A stretch of DNA of 64,000 nucleotides, taken from positions 405,922 to 469,921 of the forward strand of contig NW_002060966.1 in assembly GCF_000150275.1 (NCBI RefSeq). The letters are read 5' to 3'. Each line of letters opens with the position of its first letter. The first letter of the stretch is position 1. The DNA comes from Trichoplax adhaerens. Lineage: Eukaryota > Placozoa > Uniplacotomia > Trichoplacea > Trichoplacidae. Positions 1-11,100 of this stretch are shown one piece after another. A program made the translations under genes and the position numbers. Under the pieces are notes generated by a model. It was given only the letters and a program-made list of their open reading frames with translations, had not been told where the DNA came from and did no database searches.

Positions 1-541
1 AAGATTTGCACTTCCTTGTAGCCTATTTGCTACCAAATCCAGAAAGACTTTTTCATCTTTATAGGTATATTCATTTAAATCGACTGAACAAATTAATCGA
101 TAGCCAACTGCAAGAGCTCTTTTTTGCATGATTGGATTGAAAATAGTGGTTATCATTTTGTCATAACCATGTCGAGCACTTATTGCTTCTACTAAAAAAC
201 CGCTCAAGAATCCAATAGCCTTACTAGCATATTTTTCACCTCTCAAGCAAGCAACATCATCGATAACGATCATTTTCTTTGGATCAAAGGATTCTTTTTT
301 CTCTGCGTCTTCATATAATTGCATCATACAATCCATAATCGGAGCCATAGCTTCTCCATAGTTATCAACTATGTTCTCGCCCGCAGTCGCTTCAGTTGCC
401 TTACTGTAAACATAACCAATTCCTACTCCAACTAATTTATTATTTTCTATATCTCGAGCAACGATTGCTAATTTATCTTCCATCGCCAATCGGCATTCAA
501 ATTTAGCAGCAAGGATATACTGCTCGACCGTTATACCTCGA
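1..541 (-). CDS. GNAT-like acyltransferase, partial (window edge)
   Basis: An open frame read on the minus strand from about 541 to the window edge gives about 180 residues. They align with the last two-thirds of the two complete 249-aa proteins at 3071-3820 and 6879-7628: the T-V-E-Q-Y segment matches M-S-A-D-E-Y, and an I-D-D-V-A motif matches their L-D-E-V-S/I-D-D-L-A. The frame stops just upstream of this homology, and an AG lies at 542-543 on the minus strand, so the coding part probably starts at a splice acceptor; no upstream exon was found. About eight C-terminal residues are missing. GNAT proteins move an acyl group from acyl-CoA to an amine; the substrate cannot be read from the sequence. 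This copy is more divergent than the other two and may be intron-containing or N-terminally decayed. Confidence 0.6.
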
Positions 542-3070
542 CTTTATAAATTTCATTTCGTTCAATAAAAGAGATAGCAATGACTTTCATAACATCAATA
601 TATAATAGTGATGCTGAATATACTTTTAAGCTTAGAATGAAATCAATAAGTCTGTAAATAGACTGCAGCACTTAGAGGGGCCTAGGACAGGTGATAAGGC
701 AAGCGATGATGGATAGACTTTGAGCTTAAAATTAAATAAATAAGTCTGTTATTACATTACAAAACTATGTGAACCTATTTTGAGCATTACACTTACACTA
801 GTTGTTTCTGGAGAGTGATCAACTTCACTATTCATGGTATGACTTTGAAGTTAAGAAATGAAGATCGTGGTATAAAGATGTATAACTTCATCATAGCAAT
901 GCAAATAATTTAAAAGTAGGTTAAATCTGTGCTCTTTTGGTTCAATAAGATTATCTATTGCTGGGATAAGTTATGGTGTACTGCCTCATTTATATGCATT
1001 ATTTGTTCTATGTGCAATGTATCTTAATTAATTAATACGCTAAAAATCCGTTTAAGAAGCTATGTAACTTGATCTTAGCAATGCAAATAATAATTCATAA
1101 ATTAATTATCTTCAACTCTGGATGTTCAATAAGATCAACTATCATTCCATTAATTATTACCGAAACTCCTTTCACTCTTGATAATTACGTACTGTAATTA
1201 TACTTCTAACTTTATCTATATAATAGCGTACAATCACTTTTCAAAATGAGTATATATTTAAAATTACTTGTGTATTCCTAGACACACGGACGAAAATTTT
1301 TAACAATTTTGGATAACTTTCTAATTCCGAGTGTATCATAGAGTATATGGAATAGGCTATAAATAATTGATCTTTTTTAGAAGCAATAATAACCTGATAG
1401 TTAACAACTGAAATGCGCTTTAGCTACTTTACTGGTTCATTATTTTCATTGTAAGTAAACATGCAGTTTTCTTTTCAAATGATAAATATCATTATCCGTT
1501 AACATAGCGTATCATATGGAACTTTAATGACGGATTTTTATTAGTATAGCTAGTTTATTATTGATTACATTATAATCCCACCCTCCCGTTAATACAGAGT
1601 GAGGAACTTTATAGCTAGGGCTCACTTCCTTCTATTATATAATTATCATTCATAGATCTTACTAATGGTATCATATACGGTACTCTAGTGATATGAGATT
1701 AAATGCCATGACAAATTTAAAACATCACAACTAGCTAATTAGATAACCAAAATTAATAGCCAGCAATTAATTATAATATGTGCATGATTCTGCAGGAACT
1801 ACTCGACGAAGAATTCACCTCCAAATTTGAAAATAGAGGAAATCAAGTAGAGTAGTGCCCGCTTTCTATCGCTTTGATATATGACATGTACAAACAATCT
1901 TGTACAACCTTCCATTTTTAATTTAACTTTATTCAATTTAATCCAATAAAGTAGAATAACATGCAAATTTCTGGTTACCCAGTGATTGAATAATCTAATT
2001 TTTGATCGCTGTTTACTTTGAATGATATACTACCGCTGTTATAAAATACTTCTATTTTAGTTAACATCCATGAGTAAAATGGCACTGAACCGAAATTTTT
2101 CTCTGATATTGAATTAAATATTTCTCTGTAGTACAGTCGCAAATGAGCCCAAAATTACGATTGCAAGATTGTAGTGAGATCATTTCAACTTGCATGTTAG
2201 ATTATAAGATTGTCTAGGTACCCATTCGTAAAAGATGGTTCCATTACGTGGACTGTTTACTGCATAATATGTTATAGTCTATTCTTAGTATGTTTATTTT
2301 CCCCTACTCTATAGCGTAACTCTATGGATGTAAATCTACATTGAATAATTCACACTGTAGAAATCTACTGATACTCTAGTTGAATTGTATCGTAGAGCTA
2401 ATTTAACGTAAAAGTAAGATACTTTTAGAAGCCATTCGCCTTGATAAGAAATTCCTCCTACTGTGCTCCCTACGTTATAAAAGCTGTCTTCATTCGTCTG
2501 TCTAGTTAGTGATTCCTGTTAGTTATACGTTATGCGTCTACGATTTACCAGTACCAATCCTAGGTACTATAGCTATCCGACTAGTCATGTCGTTACTCGC
2601 GCTGTAGCCTTGGATGGTTATCCTCTGCATGTTACCTCAATAAAAACTAGTATTTTACAAGTTATTCTTTTACAATTTATTGATTATTCGACGCTTACTC
2701 TTCTGAAGCATCACAGTAATGCAGCATATATAGATACAATAGTACAAAATAATGTAGCTTTCAATTTTCTTGTAATATATTGCTTAGGGTGGAATACATA
2801 GCTGTTCATTTAAACGAGAACTTTACCAGTTTATATCATGAACTAACGGTTACAGGCAATTTTAGTTCTTGCTTTAGTTTGAAGAAGACGCTTCATTACA
2901 TTATCTATCAATCATTTTCAGGGTAAATAGCTTGGTTAAGATCGGCCTTATAGTGGACTTCAATTCAATCGATATACGCAAAATGAACTGAAAGGGTATC
3001 TTGTGTAACTGTTGATTGAACTGGTGCTCCTTTTCATCATTTTTATATAAAAATAGATGCAGCATTTTGA
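542..3070. other. Intergenic, no gene recognised
   Basis: AT-rich DNA without a convincing exon. An 89-codon open frame at 2532-2801 has no domain character and no paralogue in the window. The missing N-terminal exon of the partial GNAT gene should lie here or be lost, but I could not find it. Confidence 0.5.
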
Positions 3071-3820
3071 TCATAGCTTACTCGGATTTAGTACTCCTAT
3101 GTAAAGTGAAATTGAGCGAAAGCCATTCTTAGATATGGATTCATATACGCGTTCTTTACCATCATTTCCTGTAATACTGGCTACTTCGATACTATTAATT
3201 TCTTTCCAATTTGGAAGCATATCCAAATCATTTTTGGTGATTTTGTGTATGGCGATAGTTGCAGCATGTGTGTAGCCTTTTCTTTCTGCTAATACTAACG
3301 CAAATTCTGGCAGTATGTAACCGACACCTTTGCCTGATGCACTCTTTAGTACAGATACTTCATCAAGATAAACTATTCGATCGATGCCACCATATTGATG
3401 CCATGGTGTTGTTTTAAATAGTTCTACAAGAGCATTAAGAAGTGGGACAAGTTTACTACCACAGCGGTCATACGATTCCTGTCCATGGGTAACATTTATT
3501 GCTGTGGATAATGAATAAGCTACATGAACACCTATCATTTGGCCTTGTCTATTACGAGCTATGCATCCAATTCTACTCTCAACACTTTCTTGACAGGAAA
3601 AAGTAGAATCTTCAAGATATTCATCAGCAGACATACTTATACTTCTATAAAATGGATTGCTAGCCATACATTGTGCACTAATTCGACTTGCTTCAGCGAT
3701 ATCGCTCTTTTCCATTATATGATAGGAAATTTTATTCTTGAAGTCGTATAAATAGTTCTCATTTCCGGATCTAAATTGCCGTAGAAGCTGATCATACCAT
3801 GCTAAATCTTTTCTAAACAT
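3071..3820 (-). CDS. GNAT-like N-acyltransferase, intronless (249 aa)
   Basis: Complete single-exon frame from an ATG at 3820 to a stop at 3071. The product is strongly similar over its whole length to the 249-aa protein at 6879-7628 and to the fragment at 1-541. The core looks like a GNAT fold: a strand with V-Y-L-D-E-V-S-V-L (150-158) followed by a loop rich in small residues, S-A-S-G-K-G-V-G (160-167). This resembles the Q/R-x-x-G-x-G/A acyl-CoA pyrophosphate loop. No signal peptide or membrane segment is seen, so it is probably cytosolic. The general pattern recalls arylalkylamine-type acetyltransferases, but the substrate is unknown. It belongs to a same-strand cluster of three. The family call rests on motif reading, not a database search. 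Confidence 0.75.
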   Translation of the reverse strand: MFRKDLAWYDQLLRQFRSGNENYLYDFKNKISYHIMEKSDIAEASRISAQCMASNPFYRSISMSADEYLEDSTFSCQESVESRIGCIARNRQGQMIGVHVAYSLSTAINVTHGQESYDRCGSKLVPLLNALVELFKTTPWHQYGGIDRIVYLDEVSVLKSASGKGVGYILPEFALVLAERKGYTHAATIAIHKITKNDLDMLPNWKEINSIEVASITGNDGKERVYESISKNGFRSISLYIGVLNPSKL

Positions 3821-5554
3821 TTCGGCTGGTAATTAATTAAAGAATAAAAATTGGAGTTATTTTTACGAACGGCTATAGTATACATAATACTAGATCGTTT
3901 ATGGTGGCATAAACACTCTTCTAGTGGTGCTAACGAATTGTTACACTAATTTTAGTTAACGATAAAAGAATCTATTTTTCGATTCAATGGATTTATGTTA
4001 AATCTCTGAATGGCTACTAACATTATTTCAGTTGAGTAATCAAACTTTCCGGCATAAGTTACTATCATAGTATAGTATTACCTTGAATTTGGTTTCCTAT
4101 TTAGTTTTGCATTGATTCTATTAACATAGATGACGAAATTGGTCATTAATTTTACAAGATTGAGGATAATTTAACAGTCCTACTTGTTTAGAATAGATTA
4201 ATGCCTAATTTAGCGCCTTAATCTAACAGCTATCTATGTAGATGGTCCAATAGGATATGCTACAATCTTGAACTAGTTATCTTATTGAATAATGCCTTAA
4301 ATCTATTAAGACGAAGGCAAGATCTAGAATTGATTTAATGGTTGACTTGATAGGACTAGTGAACTTTGTTGCATTAATAAATGTATAAATACCTTGTCTT
4401 ACCGTTTTAACTAATTCAATTATAAGTATAACATATGATAATATTGAAAACGCCAAAGTCTTGAATTAGTCTATTCTGTTTAACTTTACTTTGATTATAT
4501 CAGAAGAACAACGTAATTCGTCACAAATCTTTATGATCGACAACTGAATAATCTTCTTGGCCTTCAAAGCTTGTATTAAAAAGTCTGTACTTATCGTACA
4601 ATACAAGTATACCAGAATTTCGAATTCTGGTAAAAGGTACTGAGTTCTGCTAGGCAACCAAGGTGCAGTTCACCGCTATTTATTGCTACTTATGTATACT
4701 CTTCGATGTCGCCAGCTTTTATCCTTAGACTTGTTTTTATACTTAATGGTGATAAATAGAGCCATCATTGTTCTCAAGGCATTGTTTATGATGTAAGGCG
4801 TCTAAGATACGTGATCATTAAACATTCTTGTCCATAACAATATAGCAATTTCTAGTTCTGTATTGATTTTATTTATGCATGTATGCTTTTGGATAATGCA
4901 GCTTATTATCTATAGTATCCAGAATAAAATTATCGCATTACGTTTCAATTAAAATTAGCATAATTTCTATATAGTTTAATTCAATGCTATTAAGCTAAGT
5001 AAGTAGATATTTTTAATCAGCAATGCTTTTTCGCTTATTTTATTTCATAATTTTGCGAATTGCTTACGATGTAGTAATTATTCCATTCTTATACCATTAA
5101 AGTGGTAGTTAATAAATGTAGAGTCGTATGTATTGTTGGTTGTAGCTCAGAATTCGTGTTACCATTGTTTAAGAATTAGTTACTGATAAGATTTGAACAC
5201 CTAGATATTATAGAGTGTGAACTTTAATAATTGGTGGCAAGTACATTAAAGTAAATTATTATTTACTGATTAAGTTTTGATTTTTATGTGGTCGTAAAGG
5301 TCACGGTTTATCATGTTAAAATGAAAATGATTCGGATTATAATTGCTAAATATTAAGACTAGAGGTCGAATTTGTAATGGCTTTCCTTTTGGTGTGGTCG
5401 GCAAATTTTACTATTTGAATATTAGTGTACCTTGCTAGATTGGATCATTCAGATTATCAGCTTCAAATTATTAACGTTTTAAATTAGATTCTAAATGATC
5501 TCCGGACTAACAGTTTATGAGTATCTGAAATTATTATTGTTTGAAGGTGTATTA

Positions 5555-5583
5555 AAAATTAAAATTAAAATTAAAATTAAAAT
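5555..5583. repeat. AAAATT microsatellite
   Basis: Nearly five perfect copies of the hexamer AAAATT, followed by looser ATTAAAATT variants up to about 5611. Simple repeat; no function implied. Confidence 0.9.
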
Positions 5584-6116
5584 ATTAAAATTATTATTAT
5601 GTATTAAAATTAGCTCATGCATTATCTACTTGTCATCTTTTAAAATTAGATTTGATTCCTGAATTACAATTTATTAGCGTTTTGAATTTATTAAATCTTT
5701 GTATCTTAAACGTAGTTTTAAAGAAGGTCTAGAAGGCGTTCTTGATGACTTTTACTGACCATCATTGAAATATTATACGACAGTTCCCGCATATCAATCA
5801 AGTGTAAAAGAAAGCTCAGGACATAAATTTGAGTAATTCTATCCAGAATTTTTGTGTGTCCTTGTCACACACCACTAGTGACAAAGTAGTCTACACACGC
5901 CAATCCTTGCGTAGAACGCCACTTACTAACTTAAAGAGGCGAGATTAGCTATATCACCAAATAATTCAGTTCCAACGACGTTTACTATGGTATAATTATA
6001 GCGTCACAGATGATGTAGACGAGATAGTCAGAGATTTACTATCATTTATTACTGAAGGAATCTTGGCACCCAAGATTATAGTCTTTACAATTAAATATCA
6101 ATTGAAAAACTAGTTG

Positions 6117-6244
6117 ACTATCTAACCGACTAACGAACTAAAAAGGAATCTTCATTAGGACGAGCTTACGCATCGTAACAACTATCTAACCGACTAACGA
6201 ACTAAAACGGAATCTTCATTAGGACGAGCTTACGCATCGTAACA
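6117..6244. repeat. 64-bp tandem duplication
   Basis: Two head-to-tail copies of a 64-bp unit, 6117-6180 and 6181-6244, differ at one base (A versus C in the run after CGAACTAAAA). The near identity, in a region where other repeats are badly decayed, points to a recent duplication or an assembly artefact. No frame or hairpin explains it. Confidence 0.95.
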
Positions 6245-6878
6245 GTCCTTCTAACTATATTCATATAAATTAGCAGAATAAAACAATATATAGATTTATG
6301 ATGATGTATGTAGGTACTTTATTGGTTGCTATGCCAAAGTATCTCAAAAATATTACAGCAGCCATAATTTCTGGTGAAACTATTTTATTGCGTGTGCATA
6401 AAAATTGATACGCTTACCAAGTATTTAGAGTTAGTTACAATACACAAGACTTTGCTCATGTTTTAACACACTTTTATTTTGCCCTAAGTTATATGCCATT
6501 TTGCAAGTAGAGAGATAATTGGTCATAATTTAAGCCACGCTATACCTACAATATTTAGTGCTGCAGGACTTGGAAACGTTAATTGAACACAACCAAAATA
6601 TGAAATTTTTTTACGAAATGGCATTAAAAAATCTCATGGTTAAGAAAAGGAGTTCAATACTTTTACTTTAGCAATGCTTTCCTTTACAAGTATTAAGTAA
6701 TAAATAGTTTCCATTGCAAACGCAGGTGTCCTGGAGAATTGTCATAATAATTTTATAGTTTGCGATAATTTAATCTTTCTATACAGGATAATATGAGCTC
6801 AATATCTCTACATGTACTAATAGTTGTAGTCCTACTTTCTGTTACTCTACTATATAATTAGTCTAATCAACACTATAA

Positions 6879-7628
6879 TTACAATTTACTCGGATTCAAT
6901 GCTAGCATATATAGCTGAATTGAGCGTATACCTTGCCTGGCTATGGATTCAAATGCTTTTTCTTTACCATCGTTTCCGGCTATACTAGCTACATCGATGC
7001 TGTTAATAACTTTCCAATTTGGAAGTACATTCGCATCTCCCTCCAAGATCTTTTCGGTAGTGATACCGGTAATATGGGTATAACCTTGTCGTTGAGCTAA
7101 TGCTACGGAAATTTCGGGCAAAATAAATCCAATACCTATACCAGAAGCGCTCTTAAGAACAGCTAAATCATCAATATACGCTATTCGTTGTGGATCTCCA
7201 TATTCATGCCATGGTGTTGTTTTAAGTAGTTGCACAAGAGCATTTAGAAATGGAGTAAATTTTTGACCACATCGCTCAAATGATTCTTGACCATACGTAA
7301 CATTAATCGCTGTGAATAAAGAGTAGACCAGATTTATTCCTACCATATTTCCATGACTATCTCGAGCTACACTTGAAATGCCAGCATCAGCAGCTATTTG
7401 ACATGTTACAACAATATCTTTAAGATATTCTTCAGCAGACATTCCAATGGCTAGATAGAATGGATTGCGAGCCATACATTGTGAACCAACTTGGCTTGCT
7501 TCAGAAATATCGCTTTTTTGCAATGCATAATAGGTAATTTTATTCTTAGGGTCGTATAAGTAGTCATTGTTGTTATCTATAAATTGCTTACAAAGTTGTT
7601 GATACCAAGCCAAATCTTTTCTAATCAT
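6879..7628 (-). CDS. GNAT-like N-acyltransferase, intronless (249 aa)
   Basis: Complete single-exon frame from ATG at 7628 to a stop at 6879, exactly the length of the paralogue at 3071-3820. Conserved blocks run throughout: the N-terminal R-K-D-L-A-W-Y, the Q-C-M-A-x-N-P-F-Y block near residue 50, Y-G-Q-E-S-F near 113, I-D-D-L-A-V-L near 151, and the acyl-CoA-loop-like S-A-S-G-I-G-I-G. The last residues, N-P-S-K-L, are shared with the paralogue. It is probably a soluble acyl-CoA-dependent transferase of unknown substrate. Same strand as its neighbours and about 3.1 kb away, so the pair arose by tandem duplication. No pseudogene signs. Confidence 0.75.
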   Translation of the reverse strand: MIRKDLAWYQQLCKQFIDNNNDYLYDPKNKITYYALQKSDISEASQVGSQCMARNPFYLAIGMSAEEYLKDIVVTCQIAADAGISSVARDSHGNMVGINLVYSLFTAINVTYGQESFERCGQKFTPFLNALVQLLKTTPWHEYGDPQRIAYIDDLAVLKSASGIGIGFILPEISVALAQRQGYTHITGITTEKILEGDANVLPNWKVINSIDVASIAGNDGKEKAFESIARQGIRSIQLYMLALNPSKL

Positions 7629-9712
7629 TATGGCTATGGATAAAAATACAACATTAATGATTCATATCTCAAGGATCTTAAACGGTCATCAGTCAGTTAA
7701 ACACACACTATTCAAGTAAGATGGAATTCGGAGTAAACTATGATAATAGTGATCTAAACGATGCTAGATATTAATTGTATGCGAATTAATAAATCTACGT
7801 ATGCAAGATACAGATTCGAACTAGATCGATTTAATGCACTACAATGCGTAGTTTGGGCTATAGCGGAGCTTCTTAATGTAATGGTAATAAAATTGTGAAT
7901 TTGAATGACTTCCAGTAGGAGTCTTTGTAGCACTAATTTGTTACCGTCTATTATTTGTTGTACTGTAATAAAAAATTCTTCCATAGCAACTGACACTAAT
8001 TAATCTTATTAATGCTCTTAAATGATTCTATGACGGTCAATAATGCTGTATTCATTTGGCTATTAAGTAAGACTTAAGTGTTGGAATTTTAAGATGCTTC
8101 GTCAATTTTAGCTATTATCGAAGAGTCAAATGAGTCTGATAGATCGCTGAATAAAATCATTTCTGGAGTACTATGACCTAAAAGCAGTTACGTTTAAGTT
8201 CTAATTAGATCCAGTAGTTAAAGAGTGCTCAATCCCAAAAACTTAAGAAATTTAGAGGTTTGTTTTGACGTACTAGTAAACTTGTTGCAAAGCTATTTTG
8301 TGCCATCACTATGATAATATAGTGTTGATGACGACTTGGTTATTTCGCTTGATATAATTTTTATTAATTAGTTCAATATTAGTATTAATACTTTACTTAA
8401 GATTCATATTTGATGGTAATAACAGGATAATAAGAAATATAGTTAGCGTTAAAGGTTGATAAATATGTGAATCTTTTGGAGCTTTAGTAAATTAATTAAG
8501 GAGTTTATGTTTCATACTACTTTATTTTTTACCACAATACATCACCAGATGGAATATGGTTGAGCTATGAATTACTAAATTATCACATAAATGCGATTAT
8601 TTAGTCATCCATGTTACAACCTTAAATTTATTTTTGAATTTCATCTTACTTGAATAGTAAGCAGGATAACAATATGCTATCATCGATGGCAGTAATGGCT
8701 GATATAACAGTCCAATTAGTCTTTAATTCGATCTATAGTAGTAGCTAGTCTATCCACAAATCCCATAGAATCGGATGTTGAATTACAAATACTATTTTAT
8801 CTTACCTTATTCGTCAACAGAATAACCGGATGCGCAACTGACTTTAATGATCGGTGATTAACCTGTCGTCTTGAATTTAATTATATTTGCTACTGAATTA
8901 ACAACAGCAGTACTCAATTAGGGATTGCTAAAGAAAGGAGGTGGGACATAAAGCGGCTTTTCAGGGACAAAAATAGGAAAATCGATTTTTATTGCTGATT
9001 CACTTATTATACCTGAAGACTGGAACCGTACCCTATACCGTTGCCAATCAACCTGTTGGTTACTTTGAGAGCGCCCTTGTTAACAGTATAATGTGCAGTT
9101 ACTGACGTGTTTGCCATTTAAAATGACCAGAAAAAAATCAACGATGTCATTTTCATGGAGGAAAAGTTATTTCCTGTCCTTTTTTGTTTCCTTCAGCAGT
9201 CTCAGATACAAATAATTGTCAGCTTACGAAAACACTGCTAAATTTTTCGGTCTATTATCATCAGGTTAATTTTATCGTCATAGATGAGAAAGCATACTCT
9301 CTTATGTAGTCAACATTGACCTTTAGACTTGCAATCTCATTAACTAAGATTGACAGCAACGCTGTTATTATCAATCATCCATACCCTTTATAAACCAATC
9401 ATCCCAGTCAGCAAAGTATCAGGAATATAGTTTTATATTAGTCTTATGTATTGTAGATTTGATGATGGCGTAGCAAGATTAATTAATTATTGTATGTAAA
9501 TAAACCCTATTCTACTAGAGGTTCAAAATTTGCATAATTCCGTTATTGTTTTGTTTAATGCTTTTATGCTTATCACGTCGCCGCTATTCTATTTGGTTTA
9601 TGATGTCGAATTACCGATCTTCTCGAGCTCATGAACCTAATCCAAATCATGGTAATAATTCATTTGTATTTTCGATTCGAAACGATAGCAAACTAAGTCC
9701 GTACAAACTTGT
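7629..9712. other. Intergenic, degenerate repeats
   Basis: No gene recognised; the 80-codon minus frame at 7754-7996 looks accidental. Segments near 8016 and 8450 share short blocks (AAATGATTCTATG then GGTCAATAA; GGAGTTTA) with the tandem pair at 10837-11100, so they are probably scattered relatives of that repeat. The stretch 8935-9300 is slightly richer in G and C but shows no frame. Confidence 0.4.
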
Positions 9713-10310
9713 GTAATGAAATGAAATATGTAGAAATCAAGCTACAAAACTTCTAATAAACTTTGATTCTACTTTCTTTACACTCTGGTCGACTTAACGA
9801 AACTTTGATAGCAAATAAAATTGGGGAAACAACCGATCAGCAATTTATTAAGAAAATGTGAGAGAGATCAATCAAATAACCATCCAAAAACTTAATTTTA
9901 AGTATTGTAAGTGTAGAAATGAAAAAACGGCAGAAATAAATCTGTTAACAAGCAAACAACTTAATAAAAAAAAAGAACGTTTTAACTTACAGCAGTTCGA
10001 CCTCGAAGGCCTTTAAATTTCAACAATTTCTTTAAAACAATCTTTCTTTTTACTTTTTACTCTAAAATTTCTGATTGCTCTATCATTTATAGGCTTTGCA
10101 GAGCCCTCAATGGTATTTAAAACTAAACATTTAATAACTAATCACTTTTAAGGTCGATTTTAGAGAACTATTTTGCTCCACTTAAGAAAACAAAAATTAT
10201 TCACAGTTCACACACAATTGACCTATGATTCCCTTACAAAACACTATAAACCAACAAACTAACTATAAAATACATCAAGTTTCACTTCTAACATAATTCT
10301 TTATCATTAA
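9713..10310 (+). repeat. Dispersed ~600-bp repeat, copy 1
   Basis: This segment aligns end to end, in the same orientation, with 49381-49980. Shared blocks include GTAATGAAATGAAAT at the left end, CTCTGGTCGACTTAA, AATTTATTAAGAAAATG, TTTCTGATTGC, ATTTATAGGCTT and AAGAAAACAAAAATTATT. By eye roughly three-quarters of bases agree, with small indels. No open frame, terminal inverted repeat or target-site duplication is evident. It is most likely an old non-autonomous mobile element; part of a larger decayed element or a conserved non-coding RNA gene is possible. Confidence 0.75.
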
Positions 10311-10836
10311 TACAATATAAAAGTCAAAAAATTAACCTTTAAACATCAATACTTAGTCATAAAAATAAGAGTCTAACTACTTAACAATCAGCACAACCTC
10401 TGCCCTTAGCCATCTTATATTCTATTGTCTCAATTAAACTTTCCTAATGTAACTTTCATGTCACGTCATAAAATTCCAAAGTTTTAAATTCACGACAAAT
10501 AGTTTAAATTTCAAAAATTAACTCTTGCAACATTTTCTATAAATTAAAATCCAAACATTATATCGAACACAGGTCAGACAGTATACTCAGGTACAGTCGT
10601 AATGGATATATTAATTTTCCTGAAATAATATTTACCTTGATAGTATTAACATGTTGAATAGATTCTTAGTTGGATTTTGTTAGTTAATTAATTTTCTAAT
10701 ATCCTATAGATCTTAAATAGATTTGTGCTTATGTTCACATCGTGCCCTACTCTATTTGATAGTTAAACATATAATTAATATGTTGTGTAGAATTGCAATA
10801 GGTTATTATTATGAAATCATGTTGTGTATACAGTTT

Positions 10837-11100
10837 TACCATGCTTGTACCGATAAGATGATGCGATTTCTAATTTACTTTGTTAATTGATTGATAAATG
10901 ATTCCATGGATCGTTAAAAAAATTTACTGATGACTTGACACTATGTCTTGTTATCCCAAATATCTTACCGTGCTTGTTCTGATTACGTGATGTGATTTAA
11001 ATGATTGTCTTCACTTTACTAATTAATTAACAAATGATTCTATGGATGGTCAATAAATTAACTCAGGAGTTTACATCGTGTCTTACTATACCTAATAATC
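10837..11100. repeat. Imperfect tandem repeat, ~130-bp unit
   Basis: Two degenerate units (10837-10965 and 10966-11100). Both begin with TACC(A/G)TGCTTGT and contain AAATGATTC(C/T)ATGGAT, then AATTTACT/AATTAACT and a TGTCTT(G/A) block. Related pieces occur near 8016 and 8450. No coding potential. Confidence 0.65.

Larger units (their letters stand above)
3821..6878. other. Intergenic between GNAT paralogues
   Basis: No coding exon recognised; a 63-codon minus frame at 4466-4657 has no support. The stretch holds a hexanucleotide microsatellite at 5555-5583 and a fresh 64-bp tandem duplication at 6117-6244. The rest is unremarkable AT-rich DNA. Confidence 0.5.

Noticed and set aside
2532-2801. 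89-codon plus-strand open frame
   Set aside because: No domain-like composition, no paralogue in the window, and no splice or start context; frames of this size occur by chance.
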